The notes: generated by a model from the letters alone, not told the origin. A stretch of DNA of 64,000 nucleotides from Thermosynechococcus sp. HN-54 (GCF_023650955.1 NZ_CP098039.1:1612001-1676000), one strand, 5' to 3'. Numbered from the stretch's first letter, positions 18,966 to 28,630 are shown. Numbers and translations: made by a program.

Positions 18966-19637
18966 TTAAGTTTTGGTGAAGATTTGCACAAAGGCCTGAT
19001 GTTCAGGGGTGGCAATACCCGCTTGCAACACTCGCAAGACAGTACCGAGATCATGGGCGAGTAATGCCTCAGGGTCGAGCCAAAGTCCGGGGAATTGGCG
19101 ACTGCGAATCATCCCCTCAGCATCAGCAGTGAGTGGCTGGTATTCTCCTGCTTCAAGTGAGAACCAGTAAATCTGGCGATCGTAGGTACACCAGACGAGA
19201 TATTCCTGAACGCCATTGCGGCGGTACACCCTGAGCTTATCGTGTAGGTCGTAGGCGGCACTGCTGGCGGCAATCTCAACCACGAGTTCCGGTGCCCCCT
19301 CGATATAACCATCCTCACTAATGCGGGAGTTACCCCCGTTTTCAAGGCGGAGAACGGCATCGGGCTGCGGTTCATTATCGCCATCTAGGCGAACCGTTGG
19401 ATTGTCATACACAAGAACACCCGAAGTTGCTGCTCTGTAACAACCCAGCCACGTCATGATCTCGGCATGGGCTTGACTGTGACTGACACGAACGGGTGAA
19501 GCCACGTAAACAATTCCCTCAATCAGTTCTGCTTTTTTCAAGTGGGGCATGGCCGCGTAGCGCCGCTCGAATTCCGCTCGTGTCAGGCGATCGCCATTTT
19601 CGAGGGGGGGCAGTTTGACGGAATACTCCAGTGTCAT
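18966..19637 (-). CDS. Uma2-family (DUF820) PD-(D/E)xK endonuclease-like protein, copy 1
   Basis: 223 aa. I take ATG 19637, since AGGAG lies 8 bp before it and the copy starts in the same register as its neighbour; another ATG is two codons upstream. The restriction-endonuclease-like core shows EPQPDAVLRL and ELVVEIAASS, the metal-binding D and E of the family, then KLRVYRRNGVQEYLVW. The family is multiplied in cyanobacteria; the job is unknown. Residues of about 115-215 are almost identical to the next gene while 50-110 differ, which suggests duplication followed by gene conversion. Confidence 0.88.
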   Translation of the reverse strand: MTLEYSVKLPPLENGDRLTRAEFERRYAAMPHLKKAELIEGIVYVASPVRVSHSQAHAEIMTWLGCYRAATSGVLVYDNPTVRLDGDNEPQPDAVLRLENGGNSRISEDGYIEGAPELVVEIAASSAAYDLHDKLRVYRRNGVQEYLVWCTYDRQIYWFSLEAGEYQPLTADAEGMIRSRQFPGLWLDPEALLAHDLGTVLRVLQAGIATPEHQAFVQIFTKT

Positions 19638-19660
19638 GGCCATTCTCCTTAGGGCAAGTT

Positions 19661-20332
19661 CTATCGCTGCTGGCGAGCCACAAACGCTTGATGTTCAGGG
19701 GTAGCAATGCCCGCTTGCAACACTCGTAGGACAGTACCCAGATCATGGGCGAGTAATGCCTCAGCAGCAAGCCAAAGTCCGGGGAATTGGCGACTGCGAA
19801 TCATCCCCTCCGCATCGGGAGTAAGGGGCTGGTATTCTCCTGCTTCAAGTGAGAACCAGTAAATCTGGCGATCGTAGGCACACCAGACGAGATATTCCTG
19901 AACGCCATTGCGGCGGTACACCCTGAGCTTATCGTGTAGGTCGTAGGCGGCACTGCTGGCGGCAATTTCAGCGACCAGTTCTGGTGCGCCCTCAATATAG
20001 TCATCGGCAGTAATTCGCGATCGCCCCCCGTGGCTCAGGCGTAAAATTGCATCGGGTTGCGGTTCATTATCGCCATCTAGGCGAATAGTCGGGGCATCTG
20101 CCGCTTCAACACCGGGTGTGGCTGCACAGTAGGTGCCGAGCCAAGTGATTAGGAATAGGTGAGGTTGACCATGACTGCGGTAGCGCAGGGGAGAAGCCAC
20201 GTAAACAATTCCCTCAATCAGTTCTGCTTTTTTCAGGTGAGGCATGGCTGCATAGCGCCGCTCAAATTCGTCCCGCGTCAGGCGATCGCCATTTTCAAGG
20301 GGCGGCAGTTGCACTGGGTATTCAATTGTCAT
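19661..20332 (-). CDS. Uma2-family (DUF820) PD-(D/E)xK endonuclease-like protein, copy 2
   Basis: 223 aa, immediately upstream of copy 1 with 23 bp between them. The same core is present: EPQPDAILRL, ELVAEIAASS, KLRVYRRNGVQEYLVWC. The N-terminal 45 residues and the C-terminal 100 are nearly the same as copy 1; the middle (residues about 48-110) is more divergent, so the two may recognise different partners. Both frames are open with all likely catalytic residues, unlike the decayed relative at 9981-10590. Function is unknown. Confidence 0.88.
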   Translation of the reverse strand: MTIEYPVQLPPLENGDRLTRDEFERRYAAMPHLKKAELIEGIVYVASPLRYRSHGQPHLFLITWLGTYCAATPGVEAADAPTIRLDGDNEPQPDAILRLSHGGRSRITADDYIEGAPELVAEIAASSAAYDLHDKLRVYRRNGVQEYLVWCAYDRQIYWFSLEAGEYQPLTPDAEGMIRSRQFPGLWLAAEALLAHDLGTVLRVLQAGIATPEHQAFVARQQR

Positions 20333-20375
20333 CGCAGACTGTGGGGGATTCGCGTTCTGCTTTTATTTTCTGCTT

Positions 20376-21944
20376 TTATTTTAGTTGTTGCATTCTGCGG
20401 CTATATCGTCGCTGCTTAATTTGGGCAAGGGGGGCAACAAAGGCCGTGTTGGGAATGGTGTCTAGGGTGGCGATCGCCTCCTGCCACAAGGTTTTGGCCA
20501 CTGATGCTTGTTGTGCCTTAGCGGCAAGCGTTGCCTGCTCCGCCAATTTGAGAGCCGCTTGATATTGACGTTCAGCCCTCTTTTCAAAGGCCAGCCGTTG
20601 TTGCACCCAAGACAGTGCTGCCTGTTGCTCCCGTAGGGTGACCGCTAGGTACTCCCGTTCGGCGATCGCCCATGGGGGTGTGGTCTTTAGCTCTTTTTCT
20701 AAAGCTTGAATGCGGGTCTCCAGTTGAAGAATCAACTGCTGAAGCTGCTCCGTCTCTTGAATTGTCAGCCAAGAAGGGGGTTCTGGCCGAGGTGTTGGCT
20801 CTTTGGCATTGATTAACTCAGGGACAGTGACAAATTGATAGCCCTTAGCTCGCAGTTCGAAGATGATTCTGGGCAAGGCCGCAACCGTTGCGCGCCGAGA
20901 GCCACCCCCATCATGGAGTAGGACAATGGCACCGGGATGAGCCTGCTGGACAACCGTGTTGACAATGCGATCGCTCGCTTGCCGAGGTAACCAATCCTGC
21001 GGATCCACTGACCACATCACCACACCGTAGCCCTGTTGGCTGGCGCGACTCACCAGACCATTATGGAGACTTCCCCCCGGTGGTCGAAAGAGCTTGATAT
21101 TTGCCCCGGTGATGTCTTCTATCAATTGTTGGCTTTGATCCACCTCGTGCTGGGCAGCCGCAGGATTGAAGTAATGATAGCCGTGGCTCCAAGAGTGGTT
21201 GGCCAAGACATGACCTTCCCTAACAATGCGTTGCGCTAATGCTGGGCGCACTGCAACGGCTCTGGCAATGGCAAAAAATGTCCCTTTGACCTTTTCTTGG
21301 GCAAGAATGTCGAGAACTTGGGGCGTGTAGGTCGGATCAGGGCCATCATCAAAGGTCAGTGCCACCAGCTTTTGCTCAGGGGGTAACGCAACCCGATTAA
21401 ACACACGGCCACGGAAGGCCTCAGGGGGTGAGTAGTGGTGCCATAGGGGTGGGTGGGCGGGGGCAAGAGTGGCGGCAGCGTTGAGAATGACCGATCGCAC
21501 TTGTTCAACGGTGGGGTCTGGTGCCGCTGCCAACCAAACACTAGGAGACTGCCATTGGCCGACGGCTCCTAAACCAAAAATTGCTAAGACACTGGCCGCT
21601 AGGGCTAGGGGTTCAAGCTGGCGATCTGGAACTGTTGCGGGTGTGGGGGTTGCAACGGGTCGAGGCCGCAGACGTACCCCCCATGCAGGGCGCTGCCCTC
21701 CCAACTGTCGCCCATAGACATCAATGGATTGCGGTAGGACAGGACTTAAAAAAGCAACCAAGACATCAAGGCAGGTGCGTTGATCGGGAATTTGCTCTGC
21801 CTCCAGGAGTATTTTCCAGCCTGCCGTGGAATGAGCGACGCGGACGTAGGTGGATTGAGGCGCAAGGCGTAGGGCTAGTTCACGGGCGATCGCTTGGGGT
21901 GAAATCTCCTCTTCCCTTAGCGCCGCCTCCAAGGATGCCACCAT
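20376..21944 (-). CDS. Polysaccharide deacetylase (NodB domain) with membrane anchor
   Basis: 522 aa. A cytoplasmic N-terminal region of about 105 residues precedes one hydrophobic segment (LALAASVLAIFGLGAVG), then a NodB deacetylase domain (about 185-385): TFDDGPDPTYT for the catalytic Asp pair, HSWSHGYHYF for the zinc His pair, RPPGGS, WSVDPQDW and IVLLHDGGG. All five family motifs are intact. After it comes a Gln/Glu-rich coiled coil to the end. It probably removes N-acetyl groups from peptidoglycan or an exopolysaccharide outside the membrane. The N-terminal region before the anchor is one I do not recognise. Confidence 0.88.
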   Translation of the reverse strand: MVASLEAALREEEISPQAIARELALRLAPQSTYVRVAHSTAGWKILLEAEQIPDQRTCLDVLVAFLSPVLPQSIDVYGRQLGGQRPAWGVRLRPRPVATPTPATVPDRQLEPLALAASVLAIFGLGAVGQWQSPSVWLAAAPDPTVEQVRSVILNAAATLAPAHPPLWHHYSPPEAFRGRVFNRVALPPEQKLVALTFDDGPDPTYTPQVLDILAQEKVKGTFFAIARAVAVRPALAQRIVREGHVLANHSWSHGYHYFNPAAAQHEVDQSQQLIEDITGANIKLFRPPGGSLHNGLVSRASQQGYGVVMWSVDPQDWLPRQASDRIVNTVVQQAHPGAIVLLHDGGGSRRATVAALPRIIFELRAKGYQFVTVPELINAKEPTPRPEPPSWLTIQETEQLQQLILQLETRIQALEKELKTTPPWAIAEREYLAVTLREQQAALSWVQQRLAFEKRAERQYQAALKLAEQATLAAKAQQASVAKTLWQEAIATLDTIPNTAFVAPLAQIKQRRYSRRMQQLK

Positions 21945-22047
21945 GACTGTGCTCCGAGAGCTGAAACTAATGAATATTAGCTCTAGGCTCGCAGTCCATG
22001 CACCATTGTATATAGCCCCTCAAACCATATTCTCAACCGCACTCCCA

Positions 22048-22851
22048 TCAACCAAAGCGGCCACTGACGTAATCGGCAGTCTTCTGCTCCACAGGCTTTG
22101 TGAAAATGGACATGGTTTCGTTGTACTCAACGATTTCGCCCAAATACATAAAGGCGGTGAACTGGGAGATACGAATCGCCTGCTGCATATTGTGGGTCAC
22201 AATCAGGATCGTCACTTGATCCTTGAGTTCCACAATCAGGTTCTCAATACTCACTGTGGCAATCGGATCTAATGCCGATGTTGGTTCGTCAAAGAGAATA
22301 ATCTCTGGATCCGTTGCCAAGGCACGGGCAATACAGAGCCGCTGCTGCTGCCCCCCCGAAAGGGAGGTGCCGGGTTCCTTGAGGCGATCTTTGACTTCAT
22401 CCCACAGGGCTGCATTACGGAGCGATCGCTCTACCACCTCATCGAGAATGGCACGGTTCCTGATGCCCCGCACCCGCAACCCATAGGCAATGTTCTCGTA
22501 AATCGACTTGGGGAAGGGGTTGGGCTTTTGGAACACCATGCCAATCTGCATCCGTACCTCAATGGGATCCATCTGCAAAAGGTTACGGCGGTTTTCATCC
22601 CCTAGCCAGATTTCCCCTTCGTAGCGGTTGCCGGGGTAGAGATCATGCATACGATTAAAGCAGCGTAGCAAAGTGGTCTTCCCGCAACCCGATGGGCCAA
22701 TCAGTGCTGTAACTTTCTTTTCATACACCGGCAAGTTAATGTTTTTAAGAGCCTGCTTGCCACTGTAGTAAAAGTTTAGGTCACGCACTTCAGCCAGCTT
22801 TTTCAGTGGCTCATTTTCGGTGGCCACGACCCGATCCGTAGGTTTTACCAT
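22048..22851 (-). CDS. pstB: Phosphate ABC transporter ATP-binding protein
   Basis: 267 aa. Walker [10 protein letters not shown], the signature [15 protein letters not shown], Walker [13 protein letters not shown] and the switch His in VTHNMQQA are all present; [15 protein letters not shown] is typical of PstB. It powers high-affinity phosphate import with PstA and PstC. It overlaps pstA by 7 bp and is the last gene of the operon; no phoU follows. Control is through the Pho box and the terminator described for pstS. Confidence 0.97.
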   Translation of the reverse strand: MVKPTDRVVATENEPLKKLAEVRDLNFYYSGKQALKNINLPVYEKKVTALIGPSGCGKTTLLRCFNRMHDLYPGNRYEGEIWLGDENRRNLLQMDPIEVRMQIGMVFQKPNPFPKSIYENIAYGLRVRGIRNRAILDEVVERSLRNAALWDEVKDRLKEPGTSLSGGQQQRLCIARALATDPEIILFDEPTSALDPIATVSIENLIVELKDQVTILIVTHNMQQAIRISQFTAFMYLGEIVEYNETMSIFTKPVEQKTADYVSGRFG

Positions 22852-23792
22852 TTGATACTCTTCCTAAAACGATAGCGTAGATAAATAGCCGTTCCATTCA
22901 CCGCCAGCGTCAACACCAGCAGGACAATCCCAGCCGCCGCGGCATTCACTTGAAAGGCCTCTTGGGGACGGGAAACCCAGTTAAACATTTGAATTGGCAG
23001 TACCGTAAAGGGCGACCAAATCCACTTAAACGAAATGTAGGGAAACTCGCTTTGAATGGGTGGATCGGGCAAGAAAGTGATAAAAGTCAAAGCACCAATG
23101 GTGATCAGGGGCGCCGTCTCACCAATTGCCCGAGAGATGCCCACAATAATCCCCGTGAGAATCCCACCCATTGAGTAGGGCAGCACATGATCGGCAATTA
23201 CTTGCCAGCGACTGGAACCAACCGCATAGGCGGCCTCCCGAATGCCTTGGGGGATGGCTCGCAACGACTCGCGGGTGGTCACGATCACCACGGGTAAAAT
23301 CAGCAATGCCAGTGTAAACCCGGCTGTGAGAATGCTCTCGCCCCAATTGAGGATATAGACAAAGAAACCGAGAGCCAGCAGACCATAGATAATCGAGGGC
23401 ACACCTGCCAGATTTGTGATATTCACCTCAATGAAATCCAACAGCCAGTTTTTGGGAGCGTATTCCTCGAGGTAAATGCCCGCTGCAATGCCCAAGGGAA
23501 TGGCTACGACGGCCGTTACTAAAATCACCAATAGACTCCCTACCCACGCCGTGAGAATCCCTGCCTCTTCGGGGTCACTACTCGGCGGCGAAGTAAAAAA
23601 TTTCCAGTTCAGCATGGGTAAGCCGCGCAGGAAGAGGTCACCCACTAGAAAAACAAGGGTGAGTAAGGCGACTAGCAGGGAGAACCAACCTAAAACTATA
23701 AAAAACTGTTCCCAGCGCTTGCGTTCCTGAATCGAGGCCGCGATCGCGATCGGGTTGCGAAGGTTATTGAGAATACTGCGTTGGCTACGCAT
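22845..23792 (-). CDS. pstA: Phosphate ABC transporter permease PstA
   Basis: 315 aa with six hydrophobic segments and the permease loop [26 protein letters not shown] (EAA motif) that contacts PstB. It begins with a short basic cytoplasmic part. Two bases separate it from pstC and it overlaps pstB by 7 bp, so translation is probably coupled. Length and motifs match PstA. Confidence 0.95.
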   Translation of the reverse strand: MRSQRSILNNLRNPIAIAASIQERKRWEQFFIVLGWFSLLVALLTLVFLVGDLFLRGLPMLNWKFFTSPPSSDPEEAGILTAWVGSLLVILVTAVVAIPLGIAAGIYLEEYAPKNWLLDFIEVNITNLAGVPSIIYGLLALGFFVYILNWGESILTAGFTLALLILPVVIVTTRESLRAIPQGIREAAYAVGSSRWQVIADHVLPYSMGGILTGIIVGISRAIGETAPLITIGALTFITFLPDPPIQSEFPYISFKWIWSPFTVLPIQMFNWVSRPQEAFQVNAAAAGIVLLVLTLAVNGTAIYLRYRFRKSIKW

Positions 23793-23794
23793 GG

Positions 23795-24808
23795 CTAGTA
23801 CACCTCACGATAACGGCGACTAAAGAAGTAGCCCAGCACGTTTAAGATCAACGTGGCAAAAAACAGCATGATCCCTGCGGCAAAAATCGACTGGTACTCT
23901 AGTGAACCGTGGGGCAAATCCCCCAAACTCACGGAGACAATAAAAGCAGTTGTGGTTGAAGCCCCCTCTAGGGGATTAAACGTAAACTTCGGCTGCAACC
24001 CCGCCGCCACCGCCACAATCATCGTTTCCCCAATTGCCCGTGCCAGCCCCAAAATATAGGCCGCCACAATGCCAGAGGCCGCAGCAGGCATCAGCACCTT
24101 AATCGCTGTTTGCAAACGAGTTGCCCCCATGGCATAGGAACCCTCCCGCAGTTCAACGGGAACTGCCTGTAACGCATCTTCTGTCAAACTTGTGACGTAG
24201 GGCAGCACCATCAGGCCAACCACAATCCCTGCCCCCAGCATGTTAAAACCGGGCAGTTCGTAGTACTCCCAAGGCTCTTTTCCGGGGTTAAAAAACTGCT
24301 GCACGCCAAGAATAATTTTCTGGAGGAAGGGAGTCACCACCAAGAGGGCGAAGTAACCATAAACCACAGTGGGAATCCCTGCCAGAATCTCCAGAATCGG
24401 CTTAAGAAGTTCCCGTGCTTTGGCAGGTGCAAACTCACTGAGGTAAATAGCCGCAATCGTACCAAGAGGAATAGCCACACAACTGGCCACAAAACAGGTT
24501 GTGAAGGTTCCAGAGAGCAACGGTAAGATGCCAATGCCGACAGGCTCAATCAGAGGTGACCAGTCCGTGCTCGTAAAGAACTCCACCAAGGCCTCAAAGA
24601 GGGACTCTTGATGCACCTCCATCACCTTTTCAAAGAAGATGGCCGTTTCGGCAAACAAGATATAGATGATGACAAGCGTGGTCACGACCGATGAGATCGC
24701 TGCCAAAAACAGAATGCTAGCAATGATCCGCTCACGCCAAATCCTGACGGTACGGGATGGCAAGGCAACAGATAACTTCGTGGAGTAGGGTAGGGGCTGC
24801 TCTACCAT
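23795..24808 (-). CDS. pstC: Phosphate ABC transporter permease PstC
   Basis: 337 aa from ATG 24808; a TTG seven codons upstream is in frame but lacks a better ribosome site. Six hydrophobic segments and the EAA-type loop REGSYAMGATRLQTAIKVLMPAAASG identify the PstC half of the phosphate channel. The segment after TM1 (AVMEVHQESLFEALVEFFTSTDW region) is the typical periplasmic loop. It follows the pstS terminator, so its level is probably below that of pstS. Confidence 0.95.
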   Translation of the reverse strand: MVEQPLPYSTKLSVALPSRTVRIWRERIIASILFLAAISSVVTTLVIIYILFAETAIFFEKVMEVHQESLFEALVEFFTSTDWSPLIEPVGIGILPLLSGTFTTCFVASCVAIPLGTIAAIYLSEFAPAKARELLKPILEILAGIPTVVYGYFALLVVTPFLQKIILGVQQFFNPGKEPWEYYELPGFNMLGAGIVVGLMVLPYVTSLTEDALQAVPVELREGSYAMGATRLQTAIKVLMPAAASGIVAAYILGLARAIGETMIVAVAAGLQPKFTFNPLEGASTTTAFIVSVSLGDLPHGSLEYQSIFAAGIMLFFATLILNVLGYFFSRRYREVY

Positions 24809-24888
24809 AGGTATTATTCCAGTAAGCAAAAATCTTTTAGTTGGAATTTATCTTTTAAGAGAATCAACAACCAAGGTTGACAAAATGG

Positions 24889-24924
24889 GAAAAAAAGGGT
24901 GGAGGGCTAATACCTCACACCCTT
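24889..24924 (-). terminator. Intrinsic terminator between pstS and pstC
   Basis: On the minus strand an 11-bp stem forms from AAGGGTG + GAGG and CCTC + CACCCTT (24895-24924, one bulged base, 7-nt loop) followed directly by a run of T (24889-24896). It lies 20 bp after the pstS stop and 80 bp before pstC, so it should stop part of the transcripts and keep pstS above pstCAB. Confidence 0.8.
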
Positions 24925-24944
24925 CATTACATCAAAATATCAAC

Positions 24945-25952
24945 CTATTGGGGTTGCATCCTCAGCAGTTGGTTGATCGTCAAGCCAATAGCCTCTTTGC
25001 CCCCAAAGACCGTACCCACACGGTTGCGGTTGAAGTTAGCCAGAATCGTGCGGTAGGCACTGGCTGGCAGAGGCACATACTTCACCTTTTTCACCATGGC
25101 CGGTGCATTATTTAGGTAGTAGGTGACAAACTGCCGTACTTCAGGCCGCTGCGCTGACTTAGCGTTGACATAGATAAAGATGGGACGGGAGAGGGGCTGG
25201 TAGGTCCCATTCAGCACGTTTTGCTCGGAGGGTTGGACAGGGCCTTTGCCGTTGTCAATAGCAACCGCTCTGAGCCGATTACGATTCTCCATGAAGTAGG
25301 CAAAGCCAAAGTACCCTAGGGCACCGCGATCGCGAGACACGCCTTGCACGAGCACGTTGTCATCTTCACTAGCGGTGAAGTCTTTGCGGCTCACTTTGGC
25401 TTTACCGTTAATCGCTTCCGTGAAGTAGTCAAAGGTTCCAGAGTCAGCACCTGGACCAAAGAGTTTTAGAGGGATATTGGGAAAGCCTTGGCGCACTTGG
25501 CTCCAGTTATTGATTTTGGAGTCTGGCCCCCAAATATTTTTCAGTTCAGCAACAGTTAGACTTCTTGCCCAAGTGTTTTGGGGATTCACTACCACAGTTA
25601 GGGCGTCGTAGGCCACCGGTAGCTCGATAAAGGTGATACCAGCAGCACGACAGTCGGCAATTTCTTTGGCCAGAATGGGGCGAGAGGCATTGGAGATATC
25701 GGTTTCACCTCGGCAGAACTTCTTGAAGCCACCGCCTGTACCCGAAACACCTACCGTAACGCGGACTTTGCCCCCTTGGGCTTTTTGGAAACCTTCAGCA
25801 ACAGCTTCTGTAATCGGGAAAACGGTGCTGGAGCCATCAATACGAATTGTGGGTGTCCCTTGGGACAAAGCAGCAGGAATCAGGCTGCCCGACAGAGCCG
25901 CGACGGCTGCAACTACTCCTAGGCGGGCATAGCTTTTTGCAGATGTAAACAT
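24945..25952 (-). CDS. pstS: Phosphate-binding protein PstS
   Basis: 335 aa from ATG 25952, preceded by TAGGAAAC; an in-frame start nine codons upstream is weaker. A signal peptide (basic start, hydrophobic [16 protein letters not shown], then ALSQ) sends it to the periplasm. The mature part opens with [20 protein letters not shown], has [24 protein letters not shown] for the phosphate pocket and [15 protein letters not shown], the classical second loop. It delivers phosphate to PstCAB. The leader holds a clear cyanobacterial Pho box. Confidence 0.96.
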   Translation of the reverse strand: MFTSAKSYARLGVVAAVAALSGSLIPAALSQGTPTIRIDGSSTVFPITEAVAEGFQKAQGGKVRVTVGVSGTGGGFKKFCRGETDISNASRPILAKEIADCRAAGITFIELPVAYDALTVVVNPQNTWARSLTVAELKNIWGPDSKINNWSQVRQGFPNIPLKLFGPGADSGTFDYFTEAINGKAKVSRKDFTASEDDNVLVQGVSRDRGALGYFGFAYFMENRNRLRAVAIDNGKGPVQPSEQNVLNGTYQPLSRPIFIYVNAKSAQRPEVRQFVTYYLNNAPAMVKKVKYVPLPASAYRTILANFNRNRVGTVFGGKEAIGLTINQLLRMQPQ

Positions 25953-26085
25953 GGTGATGTTTCCTAGCGGAGTAAACAACGTTTTGCAAGTAGAGTACCT
26001 TCAGGGTGATGGTTGCCCACGGTGTCAAAAAGGCAAACCAATCGAACCACCCTTTCGTCAGAATACGCAACGTATTCAAGGGATT

Positions 26086-26115
26086 AGGTTAAGGCAAGGG
26101 AAAAATTTGGTTAAA
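26086..26115 (-). promoter_or_regulatory. Pho box upstream of pstS
   Basis: On the minus strand three 8-bp units stand 11 bp apart: TTTAACCA, TTTTCCCT, CTTAACCT. This fits the cyanobacterial Pho box (tandem CTTAACCT-like repeats) bound by the PhoB/SphR-type regulator. The centre is about 148 bp ahead of the pstS start. The middle unit is weak, as is common. Confidence 0.8.
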
Positions 26116-26221
26116 ATTGCTACCGAATGTTAGGGATTGGCCATATTGTTGAGGGAGGTAACATCTCTGCTGGTTTCAGTGTTAAATCTGTGCTTGGGGA
26201 GACATTGAGGGGGCGTCCAGA

Positions 26222-27097
26222 ATGTCATTAGCTTCTAAAACCTATCAGTGGCAGGGCTTTTCCTGCGCCTATCGCCTCAGTTTCCAAGAAGGGCACCCCC
26301 CCATTCTGTTTATCCATCCCGTGGGCGTGGGTTTGTCGGGGCAGTTTTGGCAGCGCTGTGTCAGCTATTGGCAGTCGCAAGGGGGAAGCTATTCATTTTA
26401 CATCCCTGACTTGCTCGGCTGTGGCCAGAGCGCTCTACCTCACATTGCCTATTACCCCGAGGATTGGGCAGCTCAGTTACATTTCTTTATCATCTCTGAG
26501 ATTGGTCAGCCGGTGATCCTCGTTGTCCAAGGAGCATTGTTTCCGGTGGCGATCGAGCTGGTGCATCTTGATCCCCAAGTAGTAAGAGCAATGATCCTCA
26601 GTGGCCCTCCCGCCGCTGCTTTGGTGTCTGAAAACACTGATCCCACATGGCAAAAGGTGCGCTGGAATCTTTTTGATTCTCCTTTGGGTTGGGGCTTTTA
26701 TCTCTATGCCCGCCAAGAAAGTTTCCTGCGGCAGTTTTCAATCAATCAGCTTTTTGCCAAGCCTGAGGATGTGGATGATGAATGGCTAAAAATGCTGGCC
26801 GCCGGTTGTGCTGACCTTGAGAGTCGCCATGCGGTGTATTCATTCCTGTCAGGCTTTTGGCGGCGAGACTATCGTGAGAAAATGCAGCAGATTGGGCAGC
26901 CAGTGCTTGTGGTGATGGGAAATCAAGCCTCTAGTATCAGTCGGGATGGTGGGGCTGAATCGCCTGAAGAACGGTTGCAGTTTTATACCAAGACATTTCC
27001 CAATGCTGAGGGAGTTGTGATTCCGGGGCGCAATGTCCTGCCCTATGAGTCAACGGCTGCTTTTGTGGAGGCGTGTCAAGCATTTCTGGGTGCTTAG
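26222..27097 (+). CDS. Alpha/beta-hydrolase-fold protein, probably non-catalytic
   Basis: 291 aa. The fold is clear: ILFIHPVGVGLSGQFWQ for the oxyanion region, FYIPDLLGCGQSA for strand 4, VLVVMGNQAS late. The nucleophile elbow, normally G-x-S-x-G, reads VQGALFPV (Ala for Ser), and where a catalytic His is expected there is VVIPGRNVLPYES (Asn). The Asp region is SRDGGAESPEE. It may therefore bind rather than cleave, or use other residues. It is divergent from pstS and convergent with the YdcF-like gene. No signal peptide. Confidence 0.8.
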   Translation: MSLASKTYQWQGFSCAYRLSFQEGHPPILFIHPVGVGLSGQFWQRCVSYWQSQGGSYSFYIPDLLGCGQSALPHIAYYPEDWAAQLHFFIISEIGQPVILVVQGALFPVAIELVHLDPQVVRAMILSGPPAAALVSENTDPTWQKVRWNLFDSPLGWGFYLYARQESFLRQFSINQLFAKPEDVDDEWLKMLAAGCADLESRHAVYSFLSGFWRRDYREKMQQIGQPVLVVMGNQASSISRDGGAESPEERLQFYTKTFPNAEGVVIPGRNVLPYESTAAFVEACQAFLGA

Positions 27098-27102
27098 GGT
27101 CT

Positions 27103-27894
27103 CTAAAGCCAACCTCTGAGTTTATAGACGAGCAGACCTTGGTATTCCCGTAGGGCGATCGTGGTGATGTCCACGTTGTAGGGATTGGGGATCAAGCTTA
27201 GCAAGAGGTTTTGCCACGTGGGCGATCGCGCGATCGAGAGGTACCGATAGTCCGTGGGTGCTGGAATGACCTTCATCCCCAAACGGCGAAAAATGGCGAC
27301 GGAGCGGGGCATGTGGTAGGCGGATGTCACTAGCAGCAGATCCCCCTGAATTTGATGCTTCTCAAGAAGCGCTTTGACATTGACGGCATTTTCATAGGTA
27401 TTCAGTGAAGTGGTCTCTAGGAGAATCTTGTCCTTGGGCACGCCGCAGGTGGCAGCAATTTCCGCCATATCTGCCGCCTCTCCCCGCTGAAAGGTTTCGC
27501 CGAGCCACTCAATACGCCCGCCACTGAGAATGAGATAGGGGGCATAGCCCTGACGAAAGAGGTGGGCACCATAGAGGATGCGATCGCCCCCTTCAGTGAC
27601 TTCTACCCAAGGGCGGGGAGCAGTTTGCGGGACAACAGCACCGCCGAGAACAACGATGGCAGCAGCTTTGGGCATCGGATCAGGGGGTAAATACTGCCGC
27701 TCTAGGGAAGCAATGAGCGCTGTTGCTACATAGTCATTGCCGCTCAGGAGTAAAATGCTCAGGGCAATCACAAGGGCGATCGCTGCCTGTTTGGGGGCAC
27801 GCCAGAAGCGAACAATGGCAAAAATGAGTGCCCAACAAGCCAGAGGCAATGGATACAGCAGGGGTGGCAGTAATTTCGACAGCAGCAGATCCAT
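27103..27894 (-). CDS. YdcF/ElyC-like protein (DUF218)
   Basis: 263 aa. Two hydrophobic segments at the N-terminus (LLPPLLYPLPLACWALIFAIV and AAIALVIALSILLLSG) anchor a DUF218 domain: IVVLGGAVV, GDRILYGAHLFRQGYAPYLILSGG, ETTSLNTYENA and LLVTSAYHMPRS. Relatives ElyC and SanA influence envelope integrity and lipid-carrier use in proteobacteria, but the reaction is unknown. It is 5 bp downstream of the S4 gene on the same strand and likely co-transcribed with it. Confidence 0.85.
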   Translation of the reverse strand: MDLLLSKLLPPLLYPLPLACWALIFAIVRFWRAPKQAAIALVIALSILLLSGNDYVATALIASLERQYLPPDPMPKAAAIVVLGGAVVPQTAPRPWVEVTEGGDRILYGAHLFRQGYAPYLILSGGRIEWLGETFQRGEAADMAEIAATCGVPKDKILLETTSLNTYENAVNVKALLEKHQIQGDLLLVTSAYHMPRSVAIFRRLGMKVIPAPTDYRYLSIARSPTWQNLLLSLIPNPYNVDITTIALREYQGLLVYKLRGWL

Positions 27895-27898
27895 GGCT

Positions 27899-28630
27899 TT
27901 AGCGAATTCGCTCCATCTGAATGCGGTAGCGCTCTTTCTTCGTTACTTGAATGTCTTGAATCCGCAATCGCCCTTTGCCGCGAATGGCAATCAGGTCATT
28001 CACTTTGAGGAGATGCCGCGGTTGTTGCACCACCTGCCAGTTCACGCGCACGAGGCCTTGGCTAATCCACTCGCTCATTTTACTGCGGGAGACGCCGAAG
28101 CCAGCTGAAGCCACTGCATCTAAGCGCAATGACGCTTCAACAGTACTCAGGGATTTTGTTTGGGGCGGGGCTATGGCTAGCTCTGACCAGTCACACAGAT
28201 CAACGGTCACCGGTACGGTTCGCACCTGCTTTAAGCCTTCTTGTAGAGTAGGGACTTTTTCAGGGATAAGAATTACTTGTGCCCCCCGTTCTCCCAAGAG
28301 AATCACATCCCCATAATCTCCTTCATCGAGACCGGCATTAGCGATCGCTAGCTCAAAATCACTGTAGGTGGCGGGATCAAAGAGAAAGTTACCTGTGATT
28401 CGCACCAAAGCAAGGGGAGGCTGTTGCTCTTCAAGATTGAGTTCAATGGGCGCGATCGCCAGCCGACAGCGCTCCGCTTGGGGGTACCCTCCCCAGGCTA
28501 GACCATGAACATCTGCGCGTTGCTCAAGGGTATGCAGTGCTTGCCCAACCTGATCTGGGGGCAAAAACGGCGTGTAAACGACAGACCACGTTTTAATTGC
28601 TGCGTTAATGGCTGTCCCTAGGTCAAACAT
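27899..28630 (-). CDS. S4-domain RNA-binding protein (photosystem II S4 / YlmH family)
   Basis: 243 aa. The C-terminal third is an S4 RNA-binding fold: SKMSEWISQGLVRVNWQVVQQP followed by VNDLIAIRGKGRLRI. The N-terminal two thirds match the YlmH-type region seen in cyanobacterial and plastid photosystem II S4 proteins. These are thought to bind RNA, possibly rRNA, and related plant proteins affect photosystem accumulation. It is directly joined to the upstream gene (stop and start adjoin at 28630/28631). Confidence 0.85.
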   Translation of the reverse strand: MFDLGTAINAAIKTWSVVYTPFLPPDQVGQALHTLEQRADVHGLAWGGYPQAERCRLAIAPIELNLEEQQPPLALVRITGNFLFDPATYSDFELAIANAGLDEGDYGDVILLGERGAQVILIPEKVPTLQEGLKQVRTVPVTVDLCDWSELAIAPPQTKSLSTVEASLRLDAVASAGFGVSRSKMSEWISQGLVRVNWQVVQQPRHLLKVNDLIAIRGKGRLRIQDIQVTKKERYRIQMERIR

